From Pelodera strongyloides (lineage: Eukaryota; Nematoda; Chromadorea; Rhabditida; Rhabditidae), in the NCBI GenBank assembly GCA_036852015.1, contig JAANDG010000548.1, forward strand, positions 1-64,000: DNA of 64,000 bases, given 5' to 3'. Below, one piece after another: positions 19,374 to 29,660 of the stretch. Every line of letters begins with the position of its first letter. Position 1 is the first letter of the stretch. A program made the translations under genes and the position numbers. Under the pieces are notes generated by a model. It was not told the DNA's origin and did not search any database. It saw nothing but the letters and a program-made list of their open reading frames with translations.

Positions 19374-22266
19374 CTATTCTGTAGTCTGCTTCGTCCTCGA
19401 TTCTGCTTCAGAGCCTTCTTCCCAAATCTTTCCCATTTCAATGGTCACAAATGGGTTCAGCCCTTTTCGTCCATCCATCAGCTTCTTCAGCTCCTCCTTG
19501 GGAGCCAGGTAATGCTGTAATTTAAAGCGGTACAACGGCCGATTTCTGGTGTATGCATCTTCAAGTTAGGTCCGGTTACTATTCCTTTTCAGATCTCTAA
19601 AATATGTAATCCTCGTGCGATCTGCTTCTCTCTCTTCTCTCTTCCGGTTGCACCTCTCTCACCTACTAATTCTATTACCCTCCCCTTCTCCTGCAAATGT
19701 GCCCGACCACCAACCAACCTCGGCTCCCATTTTAAATGTACCCCAGTGTACACCAATCGTATATTTTGACTGTACAGCTTCGTGGGCTGCAACGGCTTCC
19801 TCGGGACCAATGTGTTGTGATTGCATAAACCATCTGAACATGAACAGTGTAGCATAGATTGCAACAATTCCGGTGTGAATTTGGTGATTGATATTGATGA
19901 TATCTGTTCAGGCGTATGCTTAAAATTATTTCAGATTCAGATGAATATAAGCCATGATTGCAATGTTAGACATGAGCTTGAAAGTGCTGCAAAAATAACA
20001 ACCATGAGGCGAACTTGATAGGCTATGGTCCGACAATGAGTCACAATTTACAACGAGTGCTGCCTAACTGGTTCCAACACCGTCGAGTTGTATTCGTAAT
20101 CGGTGGAGGAAAAAATTTTTTGTTTATAAACTATGATTACATAAATAATGAAGATTCATCAAATTCACTTACTTTGGTTCAAAACATCCGATCGGAATGG
20201 CTGACAAATCAAAGGGTCCAAGACGATCACCAATCTGACAATCAGATTTTATAATATTTGTACATCATTCACTGTTCACTGCTCGTAATCTAAGAGACTT
20301 TTTTTGGGATAAAGTTTGGGAAGTCTCCTATTACCTTCTTAAACTCCTGTTCACAGAATCCGGTGTCTCCGGAATAGTAGAACCTCTTATTTGGTCCCAG
20401 CACCACCCATCCTGACCAAAGCCTCTGAAATAGATACTTGGTCGCTTAGGGTATGCATCCCTTGGCACTTAGGGTAGCTAAATATATAAACCAGACAAAC
20501 CGTATTCCTATCAAGTGGACTTCTCTGACACCAATGTTGTGCCGGCACACACCATATAGTGTACTCCACACATCGGATTGTGAGTGTTTTGCTTTCACCC
20601 CTGAATAGTTCTTGACAAGTTAAGGTCACACCTCACTCATCTGCTGAGCATACAAACACAAACACACCATGCACAGTCTAACACACACCCTGACACACAC
20701 TGACGTACACTCTGACAGCTCCGCATGTAATACTTGAATACAATATGATCACAAAATTACCACTTCATTTCCTCAATATTATTCTGAATGCCCGCATGAC
20801 GCATCCAATTCTTCGTACCGGCGGGCACAAACCAAAACATCGATGGACATTGCCTGAAAGGGGGGCTTAGTATGCGATACTCATTCTGTAGACAATGAAT
20901 ATTGTTTAGTCATTTGGCATTCACTAGTAGGACGTAGTAACATAAGCAGCCAGCCGCCGGACTTTGTTGAAACCGATATAAAATAAGGAGACAAAAACCA
21001 CGAACTGTGAGATTCTGCGCACGGAATTCAGGTCGAGATGGTCAAAATGGTCATGGGAAATGAAGGCGAAATCCAGCTGAATTGCATATATAGTATGTTT
21101 GTTATCTTTTTGACGAGACAATTGATTTGACAACAATGTTGTAAACGACTAACATGTTATCAAACCAATGAGAAATCTACCCCGAAGTAGAGAAAGACAG
21201 AGATAGATGGTGGGGTACGAATTAGAGAATATTAATACTAAAAATTGACACATTATAAGAAAACGTTTAGAGATACGAGATATAAAAATTAGTGAAGTTC
21301 AGGCAGATAGAGAGATAGAGAACTAGAGAGAGAGTTATGTGAAGAAAGAAAGGCTGAGAAAGAGAGAGAGAGAGAGAGAGAGAAGATACGAGAGAAATAT
21401 GGAGAAAACGGTATGAGAGTAGATTGAAACCTGCGGAAGATCATCTATTTCCATTGGTGGTGGCCTATATCGCTTCGATTTGCGTACCATTGATAATAAG
21501 GACTTCTTGGGCCATACTGGATCTGTGATAAACCTGAAAATTCCATCAGTGATGATGTGGTGGTAAAGTTCTATAAAGAATTTGTTATCGGGACAACGCG
21601 AAATAAAGCAAACGTTCCTCCTAAGACCCAGCTGACATTTTATGGCTACTTCAAAATATTACTGTAAAAACTCACTTCGCTCCCTCTAGACACACAAGCA
21701 TAGTGGCATGTCCAATCCACGCGGCATATAAAGGGGAACTTGACTCGAACTTTTCCAGCCGATGCACGGGAAGCGTCTTGTTCAATATCTGAAGCAGACA
21801 GTTGTTTTGTTTGATCATACTTGTAATCAAACTTGAGAAAACTTGTGTCGCAATTCTCTGTGGTCCCACGGTCACCATAGCACAAACTTACCGTAAGGTT
21901 CATAACAAAAATAAAAATAACTAGATTAACATTGGTTAGGCTCTCGAATGCCTCTTATGCTATAACAAGTGTCTGTAAGCTCAGTGCTGTTGTCCATCAG
22001 TGGACTCGTCTAGCACACATTCTCGAGTTCAAAGCAATATGCCACCTCTTCATCATCCGGAATATAACCATTCTCAGTTTTATAACGTTTATATTTTAGG
22101 TCCGCTGGACCGGGAACTCCAGTCCAGTTTGTGAAAGAAGCGGGGTTACTAGACGAATTAATTTAATGGATTACTTGAACAATTAATTACTTGGATAATT
22201 AATTAACTACGCATACCTGTATCTTGTCCCGTCAAAATCTGGCTTTGCGAATCCTTCAAACACCAT
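19374..22266 (-). CDS. NAPE-PLD-like metallo-beta-lactamase hydrolase, copy 2
   Basis: Paralogue of copy 1 with the same eleven-exon order and about 360 residues. Seen: [62 protein letters not shown], the zinc motif [42 protein letters not shown] (the family's usual AQHWxxR), [46 protein letters not shown] and [12 protein letters not shown]. Exons lie at about 22217-22266, 22047-22148, 21676-21790, 21431-21534, 20990-21077, 20763-20854, 20520-20606, 20334-20426, 20171-20237, 19720-19832 and 19374-19513. Introns are short, with no large insertions. This copy is the more conservative of the two and probably active; expected product class N-acylethanolamines. Confidence 0.9.
21359..21382. repeat. 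(GA)n microsatellite
   Basis: GA run inside an intron of hydrolase copy 2. Confidence 0.9.
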
Positions 22267-22782
22267 GTTTTTTTACTGGAGGATAAACTGAGAACATAAA
22301 TTATATTACCGGAAGCCATAAAATTCGGCAAAATAAACCAAGAAACATGGGAATAAAGCTATGCTAACTGATAAGACCAGGCAAACGAACGACAAACGGC
22401 AAGCCTGGCGAACAACTGACAAAATCCCGGCAAGCCCGCTAACGATTCGCAAAAAACAAGTATGGTATTGGAAATTGGAAATTGGAAATTCTATAACTAA
22501 TTCATGAAACTAAGTTAGAATGACGCGTCATAGCTTCTATTTCAGATTTAGCCATTTGGTGGTCCGATTTCCGCGTGTGAATCATCCAGTGAGCAAAGAG
22601 AGGAGTGTAGTCGTAGTCTATGATGCAGGAGAAAATCTCTCGCTTTCTCTCTTTTTGAATCTCCCTCTCTCTGAGTCTTTCTTCTCTCACACACACACAC
22701 TCTCTCTCTCTCTCTATCCTCTCGCTCGCTCTCTCGCTCTCTCTCTCTCTCTCTCTCCCTCTCTCTCGCACTTAGTGTGAAT
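22267..22782. other. Upstream of hydrolase copy 2, with (CT)n run
   Basis: No gene. A long interrupted CT run covers about 22640-22770 and runs into the satellite on the right. Confidence 0.6.
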
Positions 22783-23432
22783 ACTCCGTTAATGAATCCC
22801 GAGCATTTTCCGAGAAACTTTGCGTTTCCGAGGATTTTCCGCGGATTCTCCGAGTATTCTCCGAGAAGATTCTCGGAAAAAGCTCGGAAACTTTGAGGTT
22901 CTCGGGCCGAGCTCGGAAAATAGGCGGGCCGAGCTCGGGAGCTGTCTGTTTGTCCGTTTCCGAGCATTTCCCGCGGATTTTCCGAGTATTTTCCGAGAAA
23001 CTTTGCGTTTCCGAGCTTTTTCCGACTAAAAACCTAGTAGGAAAATAGTAAAAAACTAGCTGGTTTTTCCGCGGGAAATGCTCGGAAACAAATATCATAG
23101 TACTCCGTTAATGAATCCCGAGCATTTTCCGAGAAACTTTGCGTTTCCGAGGATTTTCCGCGGATTCTCCGAGTATTCTCCGAGTATTCTCCGAGAAGAT
23201 TCTCGGAAAAAGCTCGGAAACTTTAAGGTTCTCGGGCCGAGCTCGGAAAATAGGCGGGCCGAGCTCGGGAGCCGTCTGTTTGTCCGTTTCCGAGCATTTC
23301 CCGCGGATTTTCCGAGCTCGGCCCGAGAAACTTTGCGTTTCCGAGCTTTTTCCGACTAAAAACCTAGTAGGAAACTAGTAAAAAACTAGCTGGTTTTTCC
23401 GCGGAAAATGCTCGGAAACAAATATCATAGTA
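22783..23432. repeat. TCCGAG-rich satellite, two 319 b copies
   Basis: Two direct copies (22783-23101 and 23102-23432) at very high identity. Each is built of shorter words: TTTCCGAG repeated many times, and its reverse complement CTCGGAAA in the middle part, so each unit can also fold on itself. GC is well above the surroundings. The open frames on both strands follow from this simple structure and are not taken as genes. Confidence 0.9.
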
Positions 23433-23588
23433 GGATTTTGATTTAAAGCAATATAAACCATAACACATGAAAAATTAAAAAAACGCCGTTTACTATTTTC
23501 CTGTCCTGTTGCCTGATCACATGTAATAACACAAGAATAAAACTCCAAATATCTTTATTGTTCTGTAACCGACATATCGATTGATTGC

Positions 23589-23594
23589 TTTATT
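23589..23594 (-). terminator. Poly(A) signal, phosphatase gene
   Basis: AATAAA on the minus strand about 44 b after the stop codon of the tyrosine phosphatase gene. Confidence 0.6.
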
Positions 23595-23637
23595 GCCCAG
23601 CAATGGTGTATTATGTAAACGAGGTATATATATTGGT

Positions 23638-26600
23638 TTACTGTCCGGTAATGACAACCTTCTTGTATTCTTGACGGAAATTGTCCAAAAATGGTAGAAC
23701 GGATTTATCCAAGTAGCCAAGTTTTTGGAAATGGTTCAGCAGAACTTGGTGCACGTAGAGGTACTGTTGATCGGTCTGAACGAAGTGAAATTAGGGAGTG
23801 ACAGAGGAAGGAGAGAGAGAGAGAGATAGAGAGAGAGATAGAGAGATATAGAGATAGAGAAAGAACTAAATATAGATAAAGATAAAAAGGTTTGGGAGAG
23901 ACGCATTTCAAAGAAACTTAGTTATGAATCTTTAGTTGCCTACCTGAACAGAATTAGCCCTCTGGTCTCTGAGCTTGATCATCAGCTGGTCCACATGGGT
24001 ACACGTTTCACCAGCTGCCAATTGCTCCAGAACGTATTGAATGAGCACAACTGAACCGGTACGACCAATTCCTGCAGAACAGTGCACGACGACGGGTTGA
24101 CTGCAATCATTCAATAAACATCGATGATATGTGATGGCGCAGTGGTAGTGGGCTGCACTCTTATGCGATATGACGAGAGTTCGGATTGGCTGAGGCTACG
24201 GATGCTAAATTCCGGATTAATCAAAACTAGCACTAAATCGGAATAACGACTAATTGTAAGCAGCGCTCTCCCTTTATATCGTGTCAGACCAAACTTCCCC
24301 TAAAGTTATTCACTCACGCGGTGTTCATAATCTTCTGTAGGAGGAAGATTGGAGCCTGATCAGCTGGCGGAACACCCCGATCGGGCCAGTCGACCCAGTG
24401 ATAGTGTTCGAGCGTGTGCGTCTATAATCAGTCATTATTTGAGTGTTCTTTGAGTCTAACAGAGTCACGAGGATGATACGCCGTTGGTTTAGTATGTTTC
24501 AAGTTGCAAGTATCTCCCAAAAAAACATAAAATACTATAAAATACAATGTAGATGTAAACCCTACTTTTCCCTCGCATTCCACTTGTATGGCCGTGACGT
24601 TAATGACGGCATTTGTATGAAAAGGAAACGGGAACTTTTTCCTTCCATTGCATTTAACGGTGAATTTGTCGAAGGTTTTCGTCTCCTTGCCGGGCTGAAG
24701 GAAAATAAAAGTAACTATTCCTCAGTCACTTCATTCGTAAAAAAGGTAGCTGCAGCACATCCCTCTTCCTGGTGTTTAGCAAAGCAAAAGTATGCTTCAA
24801 ATTAATTACGCACCAAAAAAAACTCGGGGAACTGATTGAGAAGTTAAGATTTGCTACGAGAAAGAATGGTTTCCTGTCTTCAAAGAGACAAAATTCTAAA
24901 AGTTCGATTCAAATGTGAACCTCGGGCGACGGGAAGTATTCGGCACATTTCTTGGCTCCTTTTTCGGTAAGATTGCACAACATCAGAATCACCTCCACAC
25001 GTTCTTGCATAATCATTCTGGAAGGGAAGAGCCACAAAAATACATGCAGAATTCTTGGCACCTGGGACCTGGGACTCTGGGACTCTATGTCAACACTACA
25101 TCATACTTACGACCTATACAAACAGCATATTTATTCTGATACCTCAACATACTAATTCAAAATATCAACTTGCAATAACAGTAGACCAGTACGCGTACAC
25201 GCATGCTTATACAATAGTGTAATCAAAAATACAGTACTTCCAGTGATCAGCAATGGTAGAATCTAGCGGTGCCTGGCAGCAGATGAACCTCTTCTCACTG
25301 GATGGGGTACTCACGTAGTTAGCATGGATGTAGCCGTCACCCTCAGAATCCTGGAAGACATATGTATTACGGTAGCTGTACGGTAGCTGTGCAGTAGCTG
25401 TACGATAGCTGAACGTAGCTGTACGGTAGCTGTACGGTAGCTGTACGGTAGCTGTACGGTAGTTGTACGGTAGCTGTGCAGTAGCTGTACGATAGCTGTA
25501 CGGTAATAATATAATAATAGTTTATTGATCACTTATCAAAAAAAGATACACGTAATCAAATGGATACCCTAAGACGAACATGCTTCACAACAGCTCGTAC
25601 TAACAAGGGACCAAACTACATATCACAATAATGTAACTCAAAAAATTCAGAATGCAGAATATAAAAAAAAACATAACTAATACAATATGCATAACTATGT
25701 ACTACTATCACAGTCAATCATTAGATCCGAACTGTTTGATAAGAACTTTCTCCATTGCTGATTCACAGGCCTTGCTAAATGCCTCAGTAAAGTTGTCAAT
25801 TGATTGCTGGTCTAAGGGCATAGGTGACACAGGTGGCTCAGCTGTTTGCAATTGCACAGGGTGGGCAATTGGTTCAATTACAGACATTTGAGGGGAGAGC
25901 ATTACTAATTGCGGTTCCTCACGTGTGTTTTCGATAGGTGAATTTGGTTCTTTGATCTCTGGCGCACACGGGGTCAAAGGTTGTTCTCGAGCAGCCATTC
26001 GACGAAGATATCCCTCATGTCTCTGCTTCGGAGTTTCAGCTCTACGAACGTTGATGTGTGAGAGTCCTGGGGTCTTCTTGAGTCGATCGGCGAGTTCCTT
26101 AAACATAGGCAAACGAACACCAGCTTTCATACGACATAGAATAGGGCGGGGACGGTTGCAGGGTTTCCCCATACGACCGATAACATGGAAAGAATCGGGT
26201 GAGTAAGAGCACAGAGCCAAAACATTGGTTGCAATATTGAAACCATTACTCACCCGATCCGTTTCCTCCGCGTTGAGCAGCACAAAATGGTCCTTCAGCT
26301 CGCTCCGACGAAATCCTTCAGATATTTCTTCACGAATAAAAGACTTTAGGTCGGTGAATAGTTCAGTGAGAGTAAATTGAATATTCTGGCGTATTGGGAA
26401 GTCTGGGCGAGAGGTAGGTGTAGGGATTTGGGAGTTATCAGAGTAGATCATTTCGGCGGTGGTGATGCGACCGCTCTCTGTCGGGTTAGAGGGGTCGAAT
26501 GGTTAGAGGGGTCGAATGGTTAGAGGGGTCGAATCTAGCTCTACTGTCAAATATGGTGGAACAGTGCATTTTTATCACACACTTACCTTAAATCTAACAA

Positions 26601-28644
26601 TTAGACACATAAGAATTATCTTTAAAGCAGTATTGTACGTACTTTGGGTAATTTACATATGATAAGCACATACTAGCTTATGTAAATTTGGTGCCGGAAG
26701 CTTGCCGGACGGGCACCAAATTCCCAAAGTAGGTACTATACGGCTTTAAAATGTGCACCTTCAGCTGAACCCTCGATGTGTCAATGCATCCGACATCCTT
26801 GTATCGGTTCTTCGGGGCGTTACGGGAGAAGATGGTCATCTTGGTCAGGTCATTCACTCTGAAATTTAGGTTTCTTGTTGCCTTGTAGTCTTATAACTTT
26901 GTAGTCTGTAGTGCAATGCAATTGTGCTTTGGAGCCTGTAGTTTATATGGAGAAACCGTAAATTTTAAATTTTTCGATAGATAAATCAATATTTTACCTT
27001 TTATGTGAAAGGAATTCGGATCTCAGTCCATTCACGCCCTTCTTAATTGTGTTCTCGACGAAACCGTGCACAAGCTGTCTTTTCAGCTCCTTATCCTTGG
27101 ATTTGGCACTTTTGCCGCGACGACTTCCACTGAAACAAAACAGTTTTTCATTTTTTCAACCTTCAGAATTACAATACGAAATATTCCTTAAGAAAAAAAT
27201 TGTCTTAATCATCTAAACATATGTGTACGCATTCGCAAGACATTTGTAACGGATAGTGTTGAGATTTCAGCGAAACAGAACTAAGTAAGCTGAATGAAGC
27301 TTGTTTTTTTGCACAAAGTAGGGCTAGGTGTGATCTTATTGTTAGGTACATGCGAATGCAGGCTAGGCTTAGAGTAGTTAGTTACTTAGGAGATGTTGCG
27401 CCCCCACACCTACATTCAACTGAAATAATAGCTGAAAGAACCCATGCTGGCTGCTCGACTCCTCTTCTACATCAGGTCCAGCCATCGTGCTCCTCTGGTT
27501 GTCTTTCTCATGCTCGTGATTCACAGAATTCTAAACAAGAAGCACGTGAGTGTGAGAGTTCCAGCGCGCAGGGCATAAAGTGTTGTGCCAGCTTAGAAAT
27601 CACTGAGAGAGAGGGTGAGAGAGATACACATGGAAAGGAGAATAATTACTAAACTACCTTCTTCCTCCTTTGCATGCTCTCCTTTGAACGCAACTTCTGA
27701 CTTGATTCCTGAATTGCGCAAGTTTACTCTAGCCCAGTACTACTTTTACAGCTTTGCTTTATGGTTTATGGGCCAAATAACAGGTAAACGAACATAAGTT
27801 ATTTACCGCTCCACAATGTAGTGAATCAGATTTTCTTTCTTCGCTGCGCCAGTGTGAAAGATTATTGTGGATGCAACGAAAAAAGTTATGTATCTTACTT
27901 ATAGATGCAGTGCAAAGGAGGAAGACGCATTACATAATAGCCCGTATTCTCGGGACGACGGAAATGTTCCGTTGGGGAACTCACTTGTATGCAAATTTCT
28001 CGACTATCTATACTACCTGGAGGAAAAATTTGCAAACAAATGTGTTCCCCAACGGAACCTTTCCGTCGACCCGAGAATACGGGCTAATGCTAAAACTAAG
28101 GGTAAACTGATTATTTCGAAATGCTATGCTTCTGGCTGCAGTGCAAACGAGGAAGGCGCATTACATAAAAATACTTATTTAAGTTGTTAAACAAATCGGA
28201 CCTTACTATCCCTACTATCGTCCCTTTTCCCATCTTTTTCCTTGTCCTTCTTCTTTTTAAAAAGTAGACCTGAAAAGGCTGAAGTACTGATTTGTCAGAT
28301 TCCTAGCTCAACGATAAGCTGTGTTTGACAGCGAGCTAAACTCTGAGATACACTGAAAAAATTTGCCTTTCAAGCCGTGTGAGAGCGGTAAAGTGCATTT
28401 GGCTCACGCGGCGTGCACGTGAAAAGCCTGAGGCGCAGTGGCGTGAGTATGTCATGGCAACTTTACGTCTTTACGGCGTGCAAGCTGCGTGGTTTCAGCA
28501 GGCAATCTGCACGCCAGAGTCCAACGGTGTGCTACTTTTTATCACGCTGCATGCACGTCTGTTTTCTCGTTGTATCACCGAGGACGTGGGTTCCAAGCCA
28601 ACAAGAAGATAAAATAAAGTAAAACCCTCACCTAGAGTTTTCAT
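23638..28644 (-). CDS. Cytosolic protein tyrosine phosphatase
   Basis: About eleven exons, roughly 380 residues: a classical PTP domain removing phosphate from phosphotyrosine. The head is lysine-rich (MKTLGLLFKKKKDKEKDGK). Then come KGVNGLRSEF; the KNRY motif in NAPKNRYKDVGCIDTSRV; GYIHANYVSTPSSEKRFICC and APLDSTIADHW; ERVEVILMLCNLTEKG and KKCAEYFPSPE; the WPD loop VDWPDRGVP; the P-loop VVVHCSAGIGRTGS with catalytic Cys and Arg; and the Q-loop side TDQQYLYVHQVLL. All catalytic parts are present. Exons lie at about 28632-28644, 28206-28268, 27808-27843, 27003-27130, 26752-26860, 25220-25351, 24910-25018, 24568-24700, 24316-24421, 23943-24101 and 23638-23776. No signal peptide or membrane segment. 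The size and head resemble the large nematode family of small soluble PTPs, many of them germline-linked; the exact orthologue is unknown. Confidence 0.88.
24125..24200 (+). repeat. tRNA-like SINE fragment
   Basis: GATGGCGCAGTGGTAG is a good A box and GAGTTCGGATTGG a weaker B box 35-40 b later, in a phosphatase intron. No acceptor pairing. Weak call. Confidence 0.35.
25370..25505. repeat. 12 b minisatellite (GTAGCTGTACGG)n
   Basis: About eleven units with single-base changes, between a phosphatase exon (ends about 25351) and the tail of the half-LINE. Confidence 0.9.
25506..26525 (-). mobile_element. ORF1-only LINE-like element (half-LINE)
   Basis: About 1 kb in a phosphatase intron, same strand as the host gene. 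It has three tandem 17-18 b units (GGTTAGAGGGGTCGAAT, 26473-26530) at its 5' end, one complete ORF1-like frame, about 180 b of 3' UTR and an (ATT)n tail after AATAAA (25507-25535). No reverse transcriptase follows, so it would need enzymes from elsewhere. Whether the tandem units are its promoter is inference. Confidence 0.55.
25714..26451 (-). CDS. LINE ORF1-type RNA-binding protein
   Basis: 245 residues, uninterrupted. The centre (FHVIGRMGKPCNRPRPILCR, then MFKELADRLKKTPG, then TPKQRHEGYLRRMAAREQ) matches the layout of the RRM/CTD of non-LTR ORF1 proteins, where RPRPI(L/R)V is followed by a helix and a basic turn. The N-terminal part is acidic and helical (LTELFTDLKSFIREEISEGF) and the C-terminal part is Pro/Gln/Glu-rich. 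It is unlike the ORF1 of the CR1-like LINE at 8.9 kb. Assignment is by general pattern, not a database match. Confidence 0.55.
   Translation of the reverse strand: MIYSDNSQIPTPTSRPDFPIRQNIQFTLTELFTDLKSFIREEISEGFRRSELKDHFVLLNAEETDRVSNGFNIATNVLALCSYSPDSFHVIGRMGKPCNRPRPILCRMKAGVRLPMFKELADRLKKTPGLSHINVRRAETPKQRHEGYLRRMAAREQPLTPCAPEIKEPNSPIENTREEPQLVMLSPQMSVIEPIAHPVQLQTAEPPVSPMPLDQQSIDNFTEAFSKACESAMEKVLIKQFGSND
26622..26750. mobile_element. MITE bounded by TTAA
   Basis: The ends TTTAAAGC(A/C)GTAT and ATAC(G)GCTTTAAA, with the inner GTACTTTGGG/CCCAAAGTAGGTAC, are inverted copies, and a second inner hairpin (AAATTTGGTGCC/GGGCACCAAATT) is present. Both ends carry TTAA, the target of piggyBac-like elements. 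The right end is about 8 b from a splice donor of the phosphatase gene. Confidence 0.6.
27932..28089. mobile_element. MITE family A, copy 1
   Basis: About 155 b with ends TAGCCCGTATTCTCGGG and CCCGAGAATACGGGCTA, further inner pairing (AATGTTCCGTTGGGGAAC / GTTCCCCAACGGAAC) and ATGCAAATTTCTCGAC-type core. A TA duplication is compatible. In a phosphatase intron. A second copy is at 47.85 kb. Confidence 0.8.
28375..28615 (+). repeat. Possible SINE-like GC-rich repeat
   Basis: GC-richer than the flanks, with GAGGCGCAGTGGCG resembling an A box and GTGGGTTCCAAGCC resembling a B box, but 150 b apart. In intron 1 of the phosphatase. Low certainty. Confidence 0.25.
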
Positions 28645-29660
28645 GTCAACGAGAAACTCGCCGCCCCAGTGTCCTAGTCAGAATGGTAGTAAAAATCTGG
28701 TTACCCATAGGCAGCCGAGGGGTTTTATCGGTTAATATTGTATGCTAATTTCTAGGTGATAGAATTTCTGTGGATTTGTGTGCACGTCAGCACAATGTGA
28801 TTACAAGTATGATGAAAAAATTACGCTTCACGTCAAAACAAAATTAAAAGGAATATGTATGCCCTTTTTGAAGTTAAGCTGTATTAATAGAATGTGTGTT
28901 CCTCATTAAGGAAACAACAACAAAAATTGTTAAAAGTTTCCCATTTAAAAGAAAATGATTTTCAAAGTTCATCTTTTCCATAGTAAACGCGTTGCTTGAC
29001 CCCCTGGCTTACACGGCAGTGCTGATGGAGCAAAAAATTTTGCATATGTGTGCATACATCGGCATATCCGCATATAGCATGCAACACGACATATTTGCAT
29101 GCAAATGAGAATATTCGAATTTACATATTCAGTCGCCTGCTTAAATTCATGTCTGGTGTGGAAACTCTAGTTTCGCAGTTGTTTTGCTCATTTTGAGTGC
29201 CTACATATTCCCTTTAACTACGAATAATATTCTTACAATTAGAATGTATTGGAAAACTATCGCCCTGCTATATCCGTTTTTTTTTCGACGAACTTCCGGC
29301 TTACCTATATGTTTTGTGTTATACGAGGATTAACACTGCGCCACTTTTCTTTATTTGTACCATTGTTTCAATTAATTGAGGAATTCTCCAGAAAAGGTTG
29401 TTTTTCTTTTCCCACTAGAATTCTGAGTTGAGCCTGATTTTTTGTGCTTCCAGTAAAAATAATGTTCGATTCAATTTTATTTGAGACGTATAGATAGTAC
29501 ATCAAATAGCCGGGCAAAAAAAAAAACACAATCACAACTCTACTGCAATGGGAACACATACCCAAAAGCACTTGTGGGCTGGGAAGGGTCCAGGAAAGGA
29601 AGAACAGAGAAAATATGAATATATGAATAAGTGTGAGGGAGATAGATTGGATTATTTTTA
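28645..29660. other. Intergenic, no gene seen
   Basis: Between the phosphatase start and the stop of the RT gene. It includes the 3' flank of the RT gene (29.4-29.66 kb). No other exon chain was recognised. Confidence 0.45.

Noticed and set aside
22548..23378. Overlapping frames on both strands in the TCCGAG satellite
   Set aside because: They repeat with the satellite unit and change content with each frame; simple-sequence artefact.
25302..25318. 17 b intron in the phosphatase gene (GTGAGT...CCAG)
   Set aside because: Too short to splice, and reading through gives the conserved PTP text ANYVSTPSSEKRFICC.
25370..25505. CRISPR-like array
   Set aside because: Units are 12 b without spacers; an ordinary minisatellite in a eukaryotic intron.
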